This document shows, one piece after another, positions 50,974 through 59,499 of a stretch of 64,000 nucleotides of DNA; the first letter of the stretch is position 1, and every line of letters begins with the position of its first letter. A model generated the notes under the pieces. That model did no database searches, was not told where the DNA came from, and saw only the letters and a list, made by a program, of their open reading frames with translations. Origin of the DNA: Blautia sp. (GTDB taxonomy: Bacteria > Bacillota > Clostridia > Lachnospirales > Lachnospiraceae); assembly GCA_023663685.1 (NCBI GenBank), contig JAMPHB010000001.1, forward strand, positions 362,489 to 426,488, in the 5' to 3' direction. A program made the position numbers and the translations under genes.

Positions 50974-52509
50974 ATGATGAGATCACTTTTTTCTGCTGTG
51001 TCAGGACTTAAGACACATCAGACGAGAATGGATGTTATCGGTAACAACATCTCGAATGTCAACACGGAGGCTTTCAAGGCGTCCAACGTAAGATTCAGCG
51101 AAATCATGTATCAGACCAATTCATCCGCATCGGCGGGCGACGGCGCTACCGGAATCGGCGGCGTCAACGCAAAGCAGATCGGTCTCGGTGTAGCGACCGC
51201 TTCTACCATGTGCAACATCACGGGTGCAGGTGCGGCGGAGACTACAGGATATCCCTTTGACTTAAGACTTTCCGACAGCCAGACGACCAATTTCTTCATT
51301 GTCAGCGACGGAAGCAATATATTGTTTACAAGAGCGGGCTCCTTCTATGTGGACGGCAACGGCTATCTGTGCATGAGCTCCACCGGATACACCCTGCAGG
51401 GCTGGCAGGTAGACCAGGCGACCGGAGAGATCCGCAAGGATACCGTTTCTCCCTTACAGGTAATGTCGGCGCAGAACCAGACCGCTTCCCCGGAGGCAAC
51501 CGAGAAGGCTTATATTTCCGGTATTCTCGATAAGCTCGATCCGAACATTGCGGCGGATGGCGGCTATGTGATGACACTCGGTTTCTATGACGACCTCGGT
51601 TACACTTACACCGCGAAGTTTTCCGTGACGCAGAAGAAAGATGCGAATGGCACGGACATTGCGGGCTACTACCACATTGACCTGGTAGATATTGTGGATG
51701 CCAACAGCAATAGGATTTCCCAGCTTACCGCTGCAGTAACCAGTCAGGATGCCAATAACGATGGTATTGATGATGGGCTTCAGGCGGCGCTGACAAGTAT
51801 TTGGGGTTCCAATAATAAGAGCGGCTATGATCTTGTGTATGATTCGAACAAGGGTACTTTTGTTGCTATCACGGAAACTGATACGACCAAGCCGACGGAT
51901 ACGGACGGAAATACTGGAAATCTTACGCTCACAAAAAGGCAGTCGTTGAATTTATCCTCTCTGAATACCGGCTTTACAACGAATCTGGGAGCGGATAATG
52001 TACCTCCGACACAGGCGAGTAACTTTAAGGACATCGAGGTGGATTTTGCAAATTCACTGAACCAGAACAACAGCAAGGTTTCTACCATGAAGGCGCTCCG
52101 CGGCACCAACAGCAAGGAGGACGGCGGAGACGGCGCAGGCAAGAAGGTTGGCCGGCTGACGGGGCTCCAGGTTGACCAGCAGGGCTGCGTGTACGGTTCC
52201 TATGACAATGGTAATACCGTGCTCCTCTGCCAGATTGCAGTGGCGCAGTTTGCGAACGCTTCCGGTCTTGAGAAGGTGGGCGACAACTGTTACCAGACGA
52301 CCTTAAACTCCGGCGAGTTCGACGGAATCGGCGTGGAGGTCAGCGCGGACGGAAGCAAGATCAATTCCGGCGAGCTGGAGATGTCCAACGTGGATCTGTC
52401 AGGACAGTTTACGGATATGATCATTACCCAGAGAGGCTTTCAGGCGAACTCCCGTGTGATCACAGTTTCGGATACACTCCTGGAGGAGCTTATCAATCTG
52501 AAACGCTAG
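50974..52509 (+). CDS. flgE: Flagellar hook protein FlgE
   Basis: The 511-residue hook subunit, exported by the type III apparatus. The N-terminal signature is MMRSLFSAVSGLKTHQTRMD and GNNISNVNTEAFK. The C-terminal MSNVDLSGQFTDMIITQRGFQANSRVI closes the rod/hook core. The middle (about 170-400) is the exposed variable domain. I place the start at ATG 50974 after AAAAGGAGGA. ATG 50977 is equally close; nine upstream codons of the longer frame are leader. An intrinsic terminator follows. Confidence 0.95.
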   Translation: MMRSLFSAVSGLKTHQTRMDVIGNNISNVNTEAFKASNVRFSEIMYQTNSSASAGDGATGIGGVNAKQIGLGVATASTMCNITGAGAAETTGYPFDLRLSDSQTTNFFIVSDGSNILFTRAGSFYVDGNGYLCMSSTGYTLQGWQVDQATGEIRKDTVSPLQVMSAQNQTASPEATEKAYISGILDKLDPNIAADGGYVMTLGFYDDLGYTYTAKFSVTQKKDANGTDIAGYYHIDLVDIVDANSNRISQLTAAVTSQDANNDGIDDGLQAALTSIWGSNNKSGYDLVYDSNKGTFVAITETDTTKPTDTDGNTGNLTLTKRQSLNLSSLNTGFTTNLGADNVPPTQASNFKDIEVDFANSLNQNNSKVSTMKALRGTNSKEDGGDGAGKKVGRLTGLQVDQQGCVYGSYDNGNTVLLCQIAVAQFANASGLEKVGDNCYQTTLNSGEFDGIGVEVSADGSKINSGELEMSNVDLSGQFTDMIITQRGFQANSRVITVSDTLLEELINLKR

Positions 52510-52529
52510 TCGTTTCTAAGTGAAAAGCC

Positions 52530-52570
52530 AGATGGAAAATAGTCTTTGTGCTATTTTCCATCTTTTTTTC
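52530..52570 (+). terminator. Internal terminator between flgE and motA
   Basis: A perfect 13-bp stem AGATGGAAAATAG / CTATTTTCCATCT (52530-52542 with 52551-52563) is followed by TTTTTT. Confidence 0.92.
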
Positions 52571-52602
52571 TCATTTTTTTACTCTTTTCCACAAAAAGAA
52601 AG

Positions 52603-52631
52603 TAGACAATCGGACGAAAGTTTAGTAAAAT
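52603..52631 (+). promoter_or_regulatory. Promoter for the motA-to-flhG unit
   Basis: TAGACA (52603-52608) and TAAAAT (52626-52631) are 17 bases apart, just after the terminator. Confidence 0.7.
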
Positions 52632-52680
52632 CTTATTTGAGGGTGTAATTTGCTCAATTTAGAGATGGAAGGTGAATGAA

Positions 52681-53484
52681 TTGGATTTAGCATCTTTGAT
52701 TGGTATTATACTGGGAGCGGCCATGGTCGTGTTTGGTATTATCACTAGTGGTGGGGCGAGTGCGTTCAACTACTTCATTGATGTGCCGTCGGTCGTTATC
52801 ACGATTGGAGGTTCGGTCAGCGGTACGCTCAGCAGCCATAAGATGGAGGACTTTATCGGAGGTCTTAAGAGTATAGCGCTCGCGTTCAAGGGAGGCCCCT
52901 CCGCGGACCCGTCGGAAATCATCAAGACCATTATCGACCTCGCGAATGTGGGTAGAAAGGAAGGTCTGCTCGCGCTGGAGGAGGCGGCGAACAATATTGA
53001 TGATGAATTTCTCAAAAAGGGAATCATGCTTGTCGTAGACGGTACGGATCCCGAGCTGGTGCGCGGCATTTTGGAGACAGACCTTATGTGTCTGGAGGAG
53101 AGGCATAAGAACCGGATTGGATTCTGGGAGAAATGGGCGGAGCTGGGTCCTGCCTGGGGTATGATCGGTACGCTGGTCGGACTGGTTATCATGCTCTATA
53201 ACATGGACGACCCTTCCAGTATCGGTCCTTCCATGGCGACAGCCCTTCTGACGACACTTTACGGCTCCCTGATCGCGAACTGGCTGTGTAATCCGGTGGG
53301 AACCAAGCTTAAGGTCAATAATGATATTGAGGTTACGATGCGCAACATTATGATAGAAGGACTTCTCTCTATTCAGGCCGGGGAGAACCCCCGGGTTATC
53401 GAGGAGAAGCTCAAGTCCTTCCTTGCTCCTGCCGCAAGAGGCAGCGTGGGAGCGGATGCACCGGGTGCTGGAGGTGAGGAGTAA
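52681..53484 (+). CDS. motA: Flagellar stator protein MotA, sodium-type residues
   Basis: A 267-residue stator subunit with four transmembrane segments. TM3/TM4 read GPAWGMIGTLVGLVIML and ATALLTTLYGSLIANW. Thr164 and Thr192 sit where PomA of the sodium-driven motor has Thr158 and Thr186 (same 28-residue spacing); proton MotA proteins usually have Ala there. I place the start at TTG 52681 (MDLASLIG), 5 bases after AAGGTGA. A GTG three codons upstream is possible. The stop overlaps motB in TAATG. Confidence 0.92.
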   Translation: MDLASLIGIILGAAMVVFGIITSGGASAFNYFIDVPSVVITIGGSVSGTLSSHKMEDFIGGLKSIALAFKGGPSADPSEIIKTIIDLANVGRKEGLLALEEAANNIDDEFLKKGIMLVVDGTDPELVRGILETDLMCLEERHKNRIGFWEKWAELGPAWGMIGTLVGLVIMLYNMDDPSSIGPSMATALLTTLYGSLIANWLCNPVGTKLKVNNDIEVTMRNIMIEGLLSIQAGENPRVIEEKLKSFLAPAARGSVGADAPGAGGEE

Positions 53485-54308
53485 TGGTCAAAAAGCAGGA
53501 AGACCCGCCAAAGGGATCGCCGGCCTGGATGTCAACCTTTTCCGACCTGATGAATTTGCTTTTGTGCTTTTTCGTGCTCCTGTTTTCCATGTCCTCAGTG
53601 GAGGAAGAGAAATTCCAGCAGGTGATTGCTTCCCTGCAGAGCACCGTGAGCATTCTGCCCTCCGGCGGGGCGACCATTGGAGACGGCGAAATGATTTCCG
53701 CCGGGGTGAGACAGCTTGAGTTTTTAGATTCCTACTATCACGAGATGGCCAATTCCAAGGCGGAGGAGGACAGTGAGGAGCAGGAAAATGGAAAAAACGA
53801 TATTGTGGAGGAGTACGAGAGGCAGGCGCTCGCGGAATCTGAGCAGATTGCGGAGGACATAGAGCAGGAGATTGCGGCCGCGGGCCTGACGGATCTGGTG
53901 GATGTGGATTTTAATTCCCAGTATGTGCAGCTCGATTTAAGCGGAGCCATCCTCTTTGAATCCGGCAAGGCGGAGCTTGTGAGCGAGGCTTATCCGATCG
54001 TACATAAGCTGGGGCTTATTCTGGAAAAATACAAGAATCATATCATTGAGGTGGAGGGACATACGGACAATGTGCCGATCCATTCCAGCCAGTTTGAGGA
54101 TAACGACGTGCTCTCCGCGTACCGGGCGAGGAGTGTTGCAAATTATTTTCGGAATGATTCCGATGTTGATATTCCCGACGCGAATATTAAGTTCTCGGGG
54201 CGCGGGGCCTATGTACCGGTGGCGGACAATTCCACCGCAGAGGGACGCGCGAGGAACCGCCGGGTAGAGATTAAGGTGTATAATTCCTACAGTTCAGGGA
54301 CGAACTAG
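53484..54308 (+). CDS. motB: Flagellar stator protein MotB, PomB-like
   Basis: A 274-residue ion-channel and peptidoglycan-anchor subunit. TM1 is FSDLMNLLLCFFVLLFSM with ion-binding Asp21 and Cys28. This is close to PomB (DLMSLLMCFFVLL; Asp24 and Cys31) rather than typical MotB. The C-terminal OmpA/MotB domain has ILFESGKAEL, VEGHTDNVPI and GARNRRVEI-like endings. It starts one base before motA's stop ends (TAATG). Confidence 0.94.
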   Translation: MVKKQEDPPKGSPAWMSTFSDLMNLLLCFFVLLFSMSSVEEEKFQQVIASLQSTVSILPSGGATIGDGEMISAGVRQLEFLDSYYHEMANSKAEEDSEEQENGKNDIVEEYERQALAESEQIAEDIEQEIAAAGLTDLVDVDFNSQYVQLDLSGAILFESGKAELVSEAYPIVHKLGLILEKYKNHIIEVEGHTDNVPIHSSQFEDNDVLSAYRARSVANYFRNDSDVDIPDANIKFSGRGAYVPVADNSTAEGRARNRRVEIKVYNSYSSGTN

Positions 54309-54322
54309 AAAGGACAAAGACG

Positions 54323-54853
54323 ATGAAGAAAAATCTTATTTCCGTACTAATTTTAGCGCTTGTGTTTGCAAATTTTGTTCTCACAGCAATTTTGATGTTT
54401 TCAGTGCTTCCCCAGACGAAGAAAGCGAATGCGCTGATCGACAAGGTGTGTCAGGCGATTGATCTGGACTTAAACAGCGGAGATTCCTCCTCGCTGGACA
54501 ATATTCCGGTGGAGGACAGAGAGGAGTACGCGGTCAATTCCGGGGCGGACATTACGGCGACGCTCGCATCCGTCGAGGGAGACAAAGGGAGCCATTATGC
54601 GGTGGTCAATGTGACACTTGTCCTAAATAAGGGCAGTGAGAACTATAAGACCTATAATCAGGAGTTTATGGCAGGCCAGGATTCCACAATAAGAGCGACC
54701 ATTACCGACGCGCTCAACCGTTATACGGTGGACGATCTGCGCAACCGGGAGACCAAGCAGACGATGCAGGATGAGGTGCTTGAGCAGATGCAGATGCTTT
54801 TCGGCGGCGATTATGTTATTGCGGTGAACTTTTCAAAGTTTACGATGGAGTAA
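54323..54853 (+). CDS. fliL: Flagellar basal-body associated protein FliL
   Basis: A 176-residue, single-pass membrane protein (TM about residues 5-27, LISVLILALVFANFVLTAIL) that rings and supports the stator. The C-terminal domain with DSTIRATITDALNRYTVDDL fits the family. The ATG at 54323 follows AGAAAGGACAAA. It is 14 bases after motB. Confidence 0.85.
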   Translation: MKKNLISVLILALVFANFVLTAILMFSVLPQTKKANALIDKVCQAIDLDLNSGDSSSLDNIPVEDREEYAVNSGADITATLASVEGDKGSHYAVVNVTLVLNKGSENYKTYNQEFMAGQDSTIRATITDALNRYTVDDLRNRETKQTMQDEVLEQMQMLFGGDYVIAVNFSKFTME

Positions 54854-54873
54854 AAATCAGGAAGGACTGACCT

Positions 54874-55893
54874 TTGGCCGGTTCTATCACAGTTACGGGT
54901 GGTGGAAGACAGATGGGTGACGTTTTATCCCAGAACGAAATTGACAGCTTACTGGCTGCTCTAAGCGCGGGTGAGCTGGATGTAGATGAAATTAAAGACA
55001 AGGATGAAAAGCAGGTAAAGAATTATGATTTTGCCCGTCCGTCCAAATTCTCAAAGGAGCATCTGAGGACTTTAGAGATTATTTTTGAGCACTATGGGCG
55101 CCTGCTATCTACCAACCTTCCGGTGTATCTGCGTAAGAATGTGCAGGTGGAGGTTATGAATTCGGAGGCGGTAACGTATTCTGAATTCTCAAACGCATTG
55201 TCGAATCCAGTGCTTTTGGGAATTGTGAATTTTGCGCCGCTTCAGGGAAATATTATTATTGAGATGGCTTCGAATCTGGGCTACTGTGTGGTAGACCGGA
55301 TGCTGGGCGGCAGGGGAGATCCGTTAGACAAGGTTCGCGAATTCTCGGAGATAGAGCTTCTGATTATTGAGCGCATCATGATTGTCTGTGTGAATCTTCT
55401 CAGGGAGCCGTGGCAGAATGTGCTTGACATTCACCCCCGGCTGGAGCGCATTGAGACGAATTCCCAGTATGCGCAGATTATATCCCCGAGCGAGATGATT
55501 GCGATTGTCACGATCAATCTGAAAATCGGCGATGTGGAAGGTCTTATGAATATCTGTCTGCCTTATATTACGGTGGAGGATGTGATTGACAAGCTGAATA
55601 CCAAGTACTGGTATGCGAATATGACCGCGAGGGATGACACAGATTATGGACAGGCGATTGAGTCGCTTATTAAGCACGCGCTTATTCCGGTCAAGGCGGT
55701 ACTCGGCAACAGTGTGATATCGGTCAACGATTTCGCGACGCTGACGCCCGGAGACATTATTCTTTTGGATCGCCGTGTCGATGACGAGCTGGACGTTTAT
55801 GTGGGAAATATCCGCAAGTTTACAGCTATGCCGGGTTCGGCGGGAGATGATTATGCAGTCAGGGTCACTTCGGTGATCAGAGAGGAGCAATAA
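54874..55893 (+). CDS. fliM: Flagellar motor switch protein FliM
   Basis: A 339-residue C-ring protein binding phosphorylated CheY via its N-terminal EIDSLLAAL segment. The CheC-like middle domain and C-terminal SpoA domain follow. The start is uncertain: TTG 54874 is 7 bases after AGGAAGGA, and ATG 54913 (MGDVLSQNEID) gives the N-terminus typical of the family but has a poor ribosome binding site. I take the TTG on spacing; the shorter form would be 326 residues. Confidence 0.93.
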   Translation: MAGSITVTGGGRQMGDVLSQNEIDSLLAALSAGELDVDEIKDKDEKQVKNYDFARPSKFSKEHLRTLEIIFEHYGRLLSTNLPVYLRKNVQVEVMNSEAVTYSEFSNALSNPVLLGIVNFAPLQGNIIIEMASNLGYCVVDRMLGGRGDPLDKVREFSEIELLIIERIMIVCVNLLREPWQNVLDIHPRLERIETNSQYAQIISPSEMIAIVTINLKIGDVEGLMNICLPYITVEDVIDKLNTKYWYANMTARDDTDYGQAIESLIKHALIPVKAVLGNSVISVNDFATLTPGDIILLDRRVDDELDVYVGNIRKFTAMPGSAGDDYAVRVTSVIREEQ

Positions 55894-55896
55894 GAG

Positions 55897-57099
55897 ATGG
55901 ATGGAGTATTATCACAAGAGGAAATCAGCGCACTGCTCAACGATCCGAAGGCGTCCTCTGGTATAGAGCCGGAGGGGGGAGAGCTCTCGGATTCTGAGAA
56001 AGACGCCATTGGCGAGATTGCCAATATCAGCATGGGGACGGCTGCGACGACCTTGTTTTCCCTCGTGAACCGTAAGGTGGAAATTTCGACGCCGGTCGTG
56101 TCCTACTCTACATGGGATGAGATCTCAGCACAGTATGAGAGACCGTGTGTCTTTATTAAGATTGCCTATACCGAAGGGCTTGACGGAAGTAATATCCTGA
56201 TATTAAAGGAACATGACGTCAAGATCATCACGGATTTGATGATGGGCGGTGACGGCAGCAATACAGACGGGGATTTGGGCGAGCTGCATTTGAGCGCCAT
56301 CAGCGAGGCGATGAACCAGATGATGGGATCTGCCGCGACCTCCCTTTCTTCCATGCTGAACAAGATGATCGACATCAGCCCGCCAGTGGCGGATCTGGTG
56401 GATCTGACAGAGAATGTGGATGAGGGACAGATTGACAAGTTCCTGACTGGAATATTCGTTAAAATCGCATTTCACCTGGAAATTGGGGATCTGGTGGACA
56501 GTCAGATTATGCAGCTTTATCCGGTTTCCTTCGCAAAGGATATGTGTTCAAGTGTTACGGCGAATATGAAGGCGGACAGTGACAGTGTCAAGGAGAATCC
56601 TGCACCGGCGCCTGCGCCTGCTCCCGAACCTGCACCGGCGCCTGCGCCGCAGCAGATGCCCCAGCAGCAGATGGGTCAGCCAATGGGACAACCGATGATG
56701 GGTCAGCCCATGATGGGACAGCCGATGATGGGTCAGCCCATGATGCAGCCCATGATGGGTCAGCAGATCATGGGACAGCCTGTGAATGTACAGCCCGCAC
56801 AGTTTACCGCTTTTTCCGGTAGTCCGATGGGCGTGTACCAGCCGGAAAATATTGATTTGATTATGGATGTCCCCCTGGAGGTAACGGTAGAGTTAGGTCG
56901 TACCTCTAAGCTGATTTCTGAAATTCTTGATTTCGGGCCGGGCAAGATCATAGAGCTGAACAAGATTGCCGGGGAGCCGATTGATGTGCTGGTAAACGGC
57001 AAGTATGTCGCCAAGGGCGAAGTGGTCGTGATCGAGGAGAGCTTCGGTGTGCGTATCACGGAGATTGTGAGTTCTCCGGTGAAGGTGCAGGTGACATAG
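55897..57099 (+). CDS. fliY: Flagellar motor switch phosphatase FliY
   Basis: A 400-residue C-ring protein. The N-terminal CheC-like phosphatase repeats (SEKDAIGEIANISMGTAATT and LSAISEAMNQMMGSAATSL, each with E-x-x-N pattern) would dephosphorylate CheY-P. The C-terminal FliN/SpoA domain begins at about 310. A low-complexity linker of PAPAP and MMGQP repeats joins them. This is the FliY form of Firmicutes. No cheY follows; fliO starts 6 bases later. Confidence 0.95.
   Translation: MDGVLSQEEISALLNDPKASSGIEPEGGELSDSEKDAIGEIANISMGTAATTLFSLVNRKVEISTPVVSYSTWDEISAQYERPCVFIKIAYTEGLDGSNILILKEHDVKIITDLMMGGDGSNTDGDLGELHLSAISEAMNQMMGSAATSLSSMLNKMIDISPPVADLVDLTENVDEGQIDKFLTGIFVKIAFHLEIGDLVDSQIMQLYPVSFAKDMCSSVTANMKADSDSVKENPAPAPAPAPEPAPAPAPQQMPQQQMGQPMGQPMMGQPMMGQPMMGQPMMQPMMGQQIMGQPVNVQPAQFTAFSGSPMGVYQPENIDLIMDVPLEVTVELGRTSKLISEILDFGPGKIIELNKIAGEPIDVLVNGKYVAKGEVVVIEESFGVRITEIVSSPVKVQVT
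56671..56780 (+). repeat. 15-base tandem repeats in the FliY linker
   Basis: Successive copies of ATGATGGGWCAGCCS encode MMGQP. At least five near-identical units lie between about 56671 and 56780, with a PAPAP-coding stretch just before. Confidence 0.8.
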
Positions 57100-57105
57100 T
57101 AAGCG

Positions 57106-57495
57106 ATGTATAGGAGTATTTTGGCGGCGGGTACACTGGACAGCCTGTTGAGGCTTATTGGTACTCTCATTATATTTGTTTTTGTGCTGGGCATTACTTA
57201 TCTGGTAACACGCTGGATGGGCGGCTTTCAGAAGGCGAGAGGCAGTAACCGGAATCTTCGGATTGTGGAGACGATCGGCGTCGGCAATAATAAGATGATT
57301 AGTATTGTAGAGGCCGGAACGAAATATCTGGTGGTTTCCATCGGCAAGGACGAGGTGCACCTTTTGGCAGAGCTTACGAGAGAAGAGCTTAGGGATTTGT
57401 CCGTGCTGGAGGAAAATACCGGCACTGTCTCCACAGAGAGCTTTGGAGAGATTTTGGATAAGCTGAAAGAAAAATGGCCGAAGAAGCAGGATTGA
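57106..57495 (+). CDS. fliO: Flagellar biosynthetic protein FliO
   Basis: A 129-residue membrane protein with one transmembrane segment (about residues 15-36, LIGTLIIFVFVLGITYLVT). A soluble domain follows, with the SpoA-like NRNLRIVETIGVGNNKMISIVEAG. It is needed to assemble FliP. The ATG at 57106 has no strong ribosome binding site and probably relies on coupling from fliY. Followed by fliP after one base. Confidence 0.88.
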   Translation: MYRSILAAGTLDSLLRLIGTLIIFVFVLGITYLVTRWMGGFQKARGSNRNLRIVETIGVGNNKMISIVEAGTKYLVVSIGKDEVHLLAELTREELRDLSVLEENTGTVSTESFGEILDKLKEKWPKKQD

Positions 57496-57496
57496 T

Positions 57497-58384
57497 ATGA
57501 GCAGACATAAAAAGTTCTATTGCGCAGCAAGCTTCCTTTTTGCCTGCGCAATCATAATTTTGACAATTGTATTATGCACCCGCCCGACCATGGTGTATGC
57601 GACGGGGACGAATTCGGAGGCCGCGGCAGATGAGTCGCCGCTTCCCACCGGAGATGATATCGACGACCTCACGCAAAATACGGAGGAAGCCGATGTCGAT
57701 GAGCTTGGAACCGGGCTTTCGATTCTCTGGAACAATGATGAGGGAAGCGTGTCCACGCCGGTGCGGATGCTTTTAGTGCTGACGATTTTATCTCTCGCAC
57801 CCTCGATTCTTATAATGATGACCAGCTTTACAAGGATCATCATTGTGCTGCACTTTGTGAGGGCTGCAATCGGTACACAGACGGCGCCGCCGAACCAGAT
57901 ATTAGTCGGGCTTGCGCTGTTTCTTACCTTTTTTATTATGTGGCCCACTTTTCAGGAAATGAATACAAACGCGGTTCAGCCACTCGACAGGGGAGAAATC
58001 AGCCAGCAGGAGTTTCTCGAGCGGGTGGAGGAGCCTATCCGGTCCTTTATGATTGAGGACTGTAAGGTTCAGGTCAGCGATATCAATCTGTTTGCAGATA
58101 TGTCCGGGGAGACATACGCGACCGTGGAGGAACTGTATAACGTTCCCTTTACGACGCTGGTGCCTGCGTTCATCTTAAGTGAGCTCAGGAAAGCGTTCAT
58201 TATGGGCTTTTTGATATATATTCCGTTCATTGTGATTGACATGGTGGTGTCCTCCGTGCTCATGTCCATGGGTATGATGATGCTTCCGCCGACCACGATC
58301 TCGATGCCATTTAAGGTGCTTTTGTTCATTCTGGCGGACGGCTGGGATCTGGTGGTGGGAAGTCTTGTGCAGACCTTTTACTGA
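57497..58384 (+). CDS. fliP: Flagellar biosynthetic protein FliP
   Basis: A 295-residue core component of the export gate. An N-terminal signal peptide (basic start, then FLFACAIIILTIVLC) is followed by an acidic spacer. Family signatures include APSILIMMTSFTRIIIVLHF, LFLTFFIMWPTF, and the late MVVSSVLMSMGMMMLPP. It is encoded directly before fliQ and fliR. The ATG at 57497 follows a weak AGGA. Confidence 0.96.
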   Translation: MSRHKKFYCAASFLFACAIIILTIVLCTRPTMVYATGTNSEAAADESPLPTGDDIDDLTQNTEEADVDELGTGLSILWNNDEGSVSTPVRMLLVLTILSLAPSILIMMTSFTRIIIVLHFVRAAIGTQTAPPNQILVGLALFLTFFIMWPTFQEMNTNAVQPLDRGEISQQEFLERVEEPIRSFMIEDCKVQVSDINLFADMSGETYATVEELYNVPFTTLVPAFILSELRKAFIMGFLIYIPFIVIDMVVSSVLMSMGMMMLPPTTISMPFKVLLFILADGWDLVVGSLVQTFY

Positions 58385-58431
58385 CATAACAGGAAGCCCT
58401 GCTTTTGCGGGGGATAGAGGAGGGATAGACA

Positions 58432-58716
58432 GTGATTACGCAGGAGGCGGTATTAGATATCGCGCAGGAGGCAATCTATACAATTATTATCACGTCGGCG
58501 CCGTTACTTCTGGTTTCTTTGATTATCGGTCTGATCGTCAGTATCTTTCAGACGGTCACTTCGATTCAGGAGCAGACGCTCACCTTTGTGCCGAAGATTC
58601 TGGGCGTGTTTGTGACGATGATGCTTTTGGGCTCCTGGATGCTGGATAATATGAGCGGCTTTATGACGAGGCTGTGGGAGAATTTCAGCTATTATCTGAG
58701 TCTGGGAATAGGGTAG
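58432..58716 (+). CDS. fliQ: Flagellar biosynthetic protein FliQ
   Basis: A 94-residue export-gate subunit with two transmembrane helices (about 18-40 and 50-75). The family pattern SIFQTVTSIQEQTLTFVPKI is clear. The start is GTG 58432, 6 bases after AGGAGGGA. A different frame across the same bases is not coding. Confidence 0.94.
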   Translation: MITQEAVLDIAQEAIYTIIITSAPLLLVSLIIGLIVSIFQTVTSIQEQTLTFVPKILGVFVTMMLLGSWMLDNMSGFMTRLWENFSYYLSLGIG

Positions 58717-58719
58717 GCT

Positions 58720-59499
58720 ATGGTAAACTATGTGTTCAATCTGAACAATTTTGAATACTGGCTGCTGATTCTGGTGCGGCTTGTTTCGTTTATATCTATC
58801 GCCCCCTTCTTCGGACATTCCGGAGTGCCGAATCGGACGAAGGCCGGTTTTGCAGTCTTTGTCTCGTTCATTATTTACAATGTGGCCCAGAGACCGGAGC
58901 TTGACTATGAAAGCGTGGTCGGTTACGGGGTGGTGGTGCTCAGTGAGGGAATTACGGGCTTGCTGTTGGGCTTGGCGGCGAATATCTGTAATTCTATTAT
59001 TTTGTTTGCAGGCAGCGTGATTGATATGGATATCGGTCTGTCCATGGCGACGGAGTTTAATCCTGACATGGGAAGCGAGACGACAATCACAGGTAATCTC
59101 TACTACTATCTGGTGCTCCTGCTGCTTATGACATCGAATCTGCAGGGATATCTGATTCGTGCCATCAACGATTCCTTCACGGTGATTCCGATTGGGAATT
59201 CGAGTTTTAACTGGGATCATCTGATGAACTCGATGGTGCAGTATATGGGAGATTTGTTTGTGTTAGGCTTTCGTATTTTTCTCCCGTTTTTTGCATGTAT
59301 TATGATCTTAAACTGTGTGCTCGGCATCATGGCGAAGGTAGCCCCGCAGATGAATATGTTTGCGGTGGGTATGCAGCTAAAGATTCTGGTAGGTTATGCG
59401 GTGCTGTTTTTGACAATTTTCCTTCTGCCGAATGTGGCAGATATGATTTTATCTGAGATAAAGACGATGGTGGTGCGTTTTGCTGAGGGAATGTATTGA
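58720..59499 (+). CDS. fliR: Flagellar biosynthetic protein FliR
   Basis: A 259-residue membrane protein with about six transmembrane helices, the export-gate subunit next to FlhB. The recognisable parts are FVSFIIYNVAQ, LLLGLAANICNSIILFAGSVIDMDIGL and the FNPDMGSETTITGNLYYYL region. The ATG at 58720 follows ATAGGGTAGG. The end overlaps flhB by 20 bases. Confidence 0.93.
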   Translation: MVNYVFNLNNFEYWLLILVRLVSFISIAPFFGHSGVPNRTKAGFAVFVSFIIYNVAQRPELDYESVVGYGVVVLSEGITGLLLGLAANICNSIILFAGSVIDMDIGLSMATEFNPDMGSETTITGNLYYYLVLLLLMTSNLQGYLIRAINDSFTVIPIGNSSFNWDHLMNSMVQYMGDLFVLGFRIFLPFFACIMILNCVLGIMAKVAPQMNMFAVGMQLKILVGYAVLFLTIFLLPNVADMILSEIKTMVVRFAEGMY

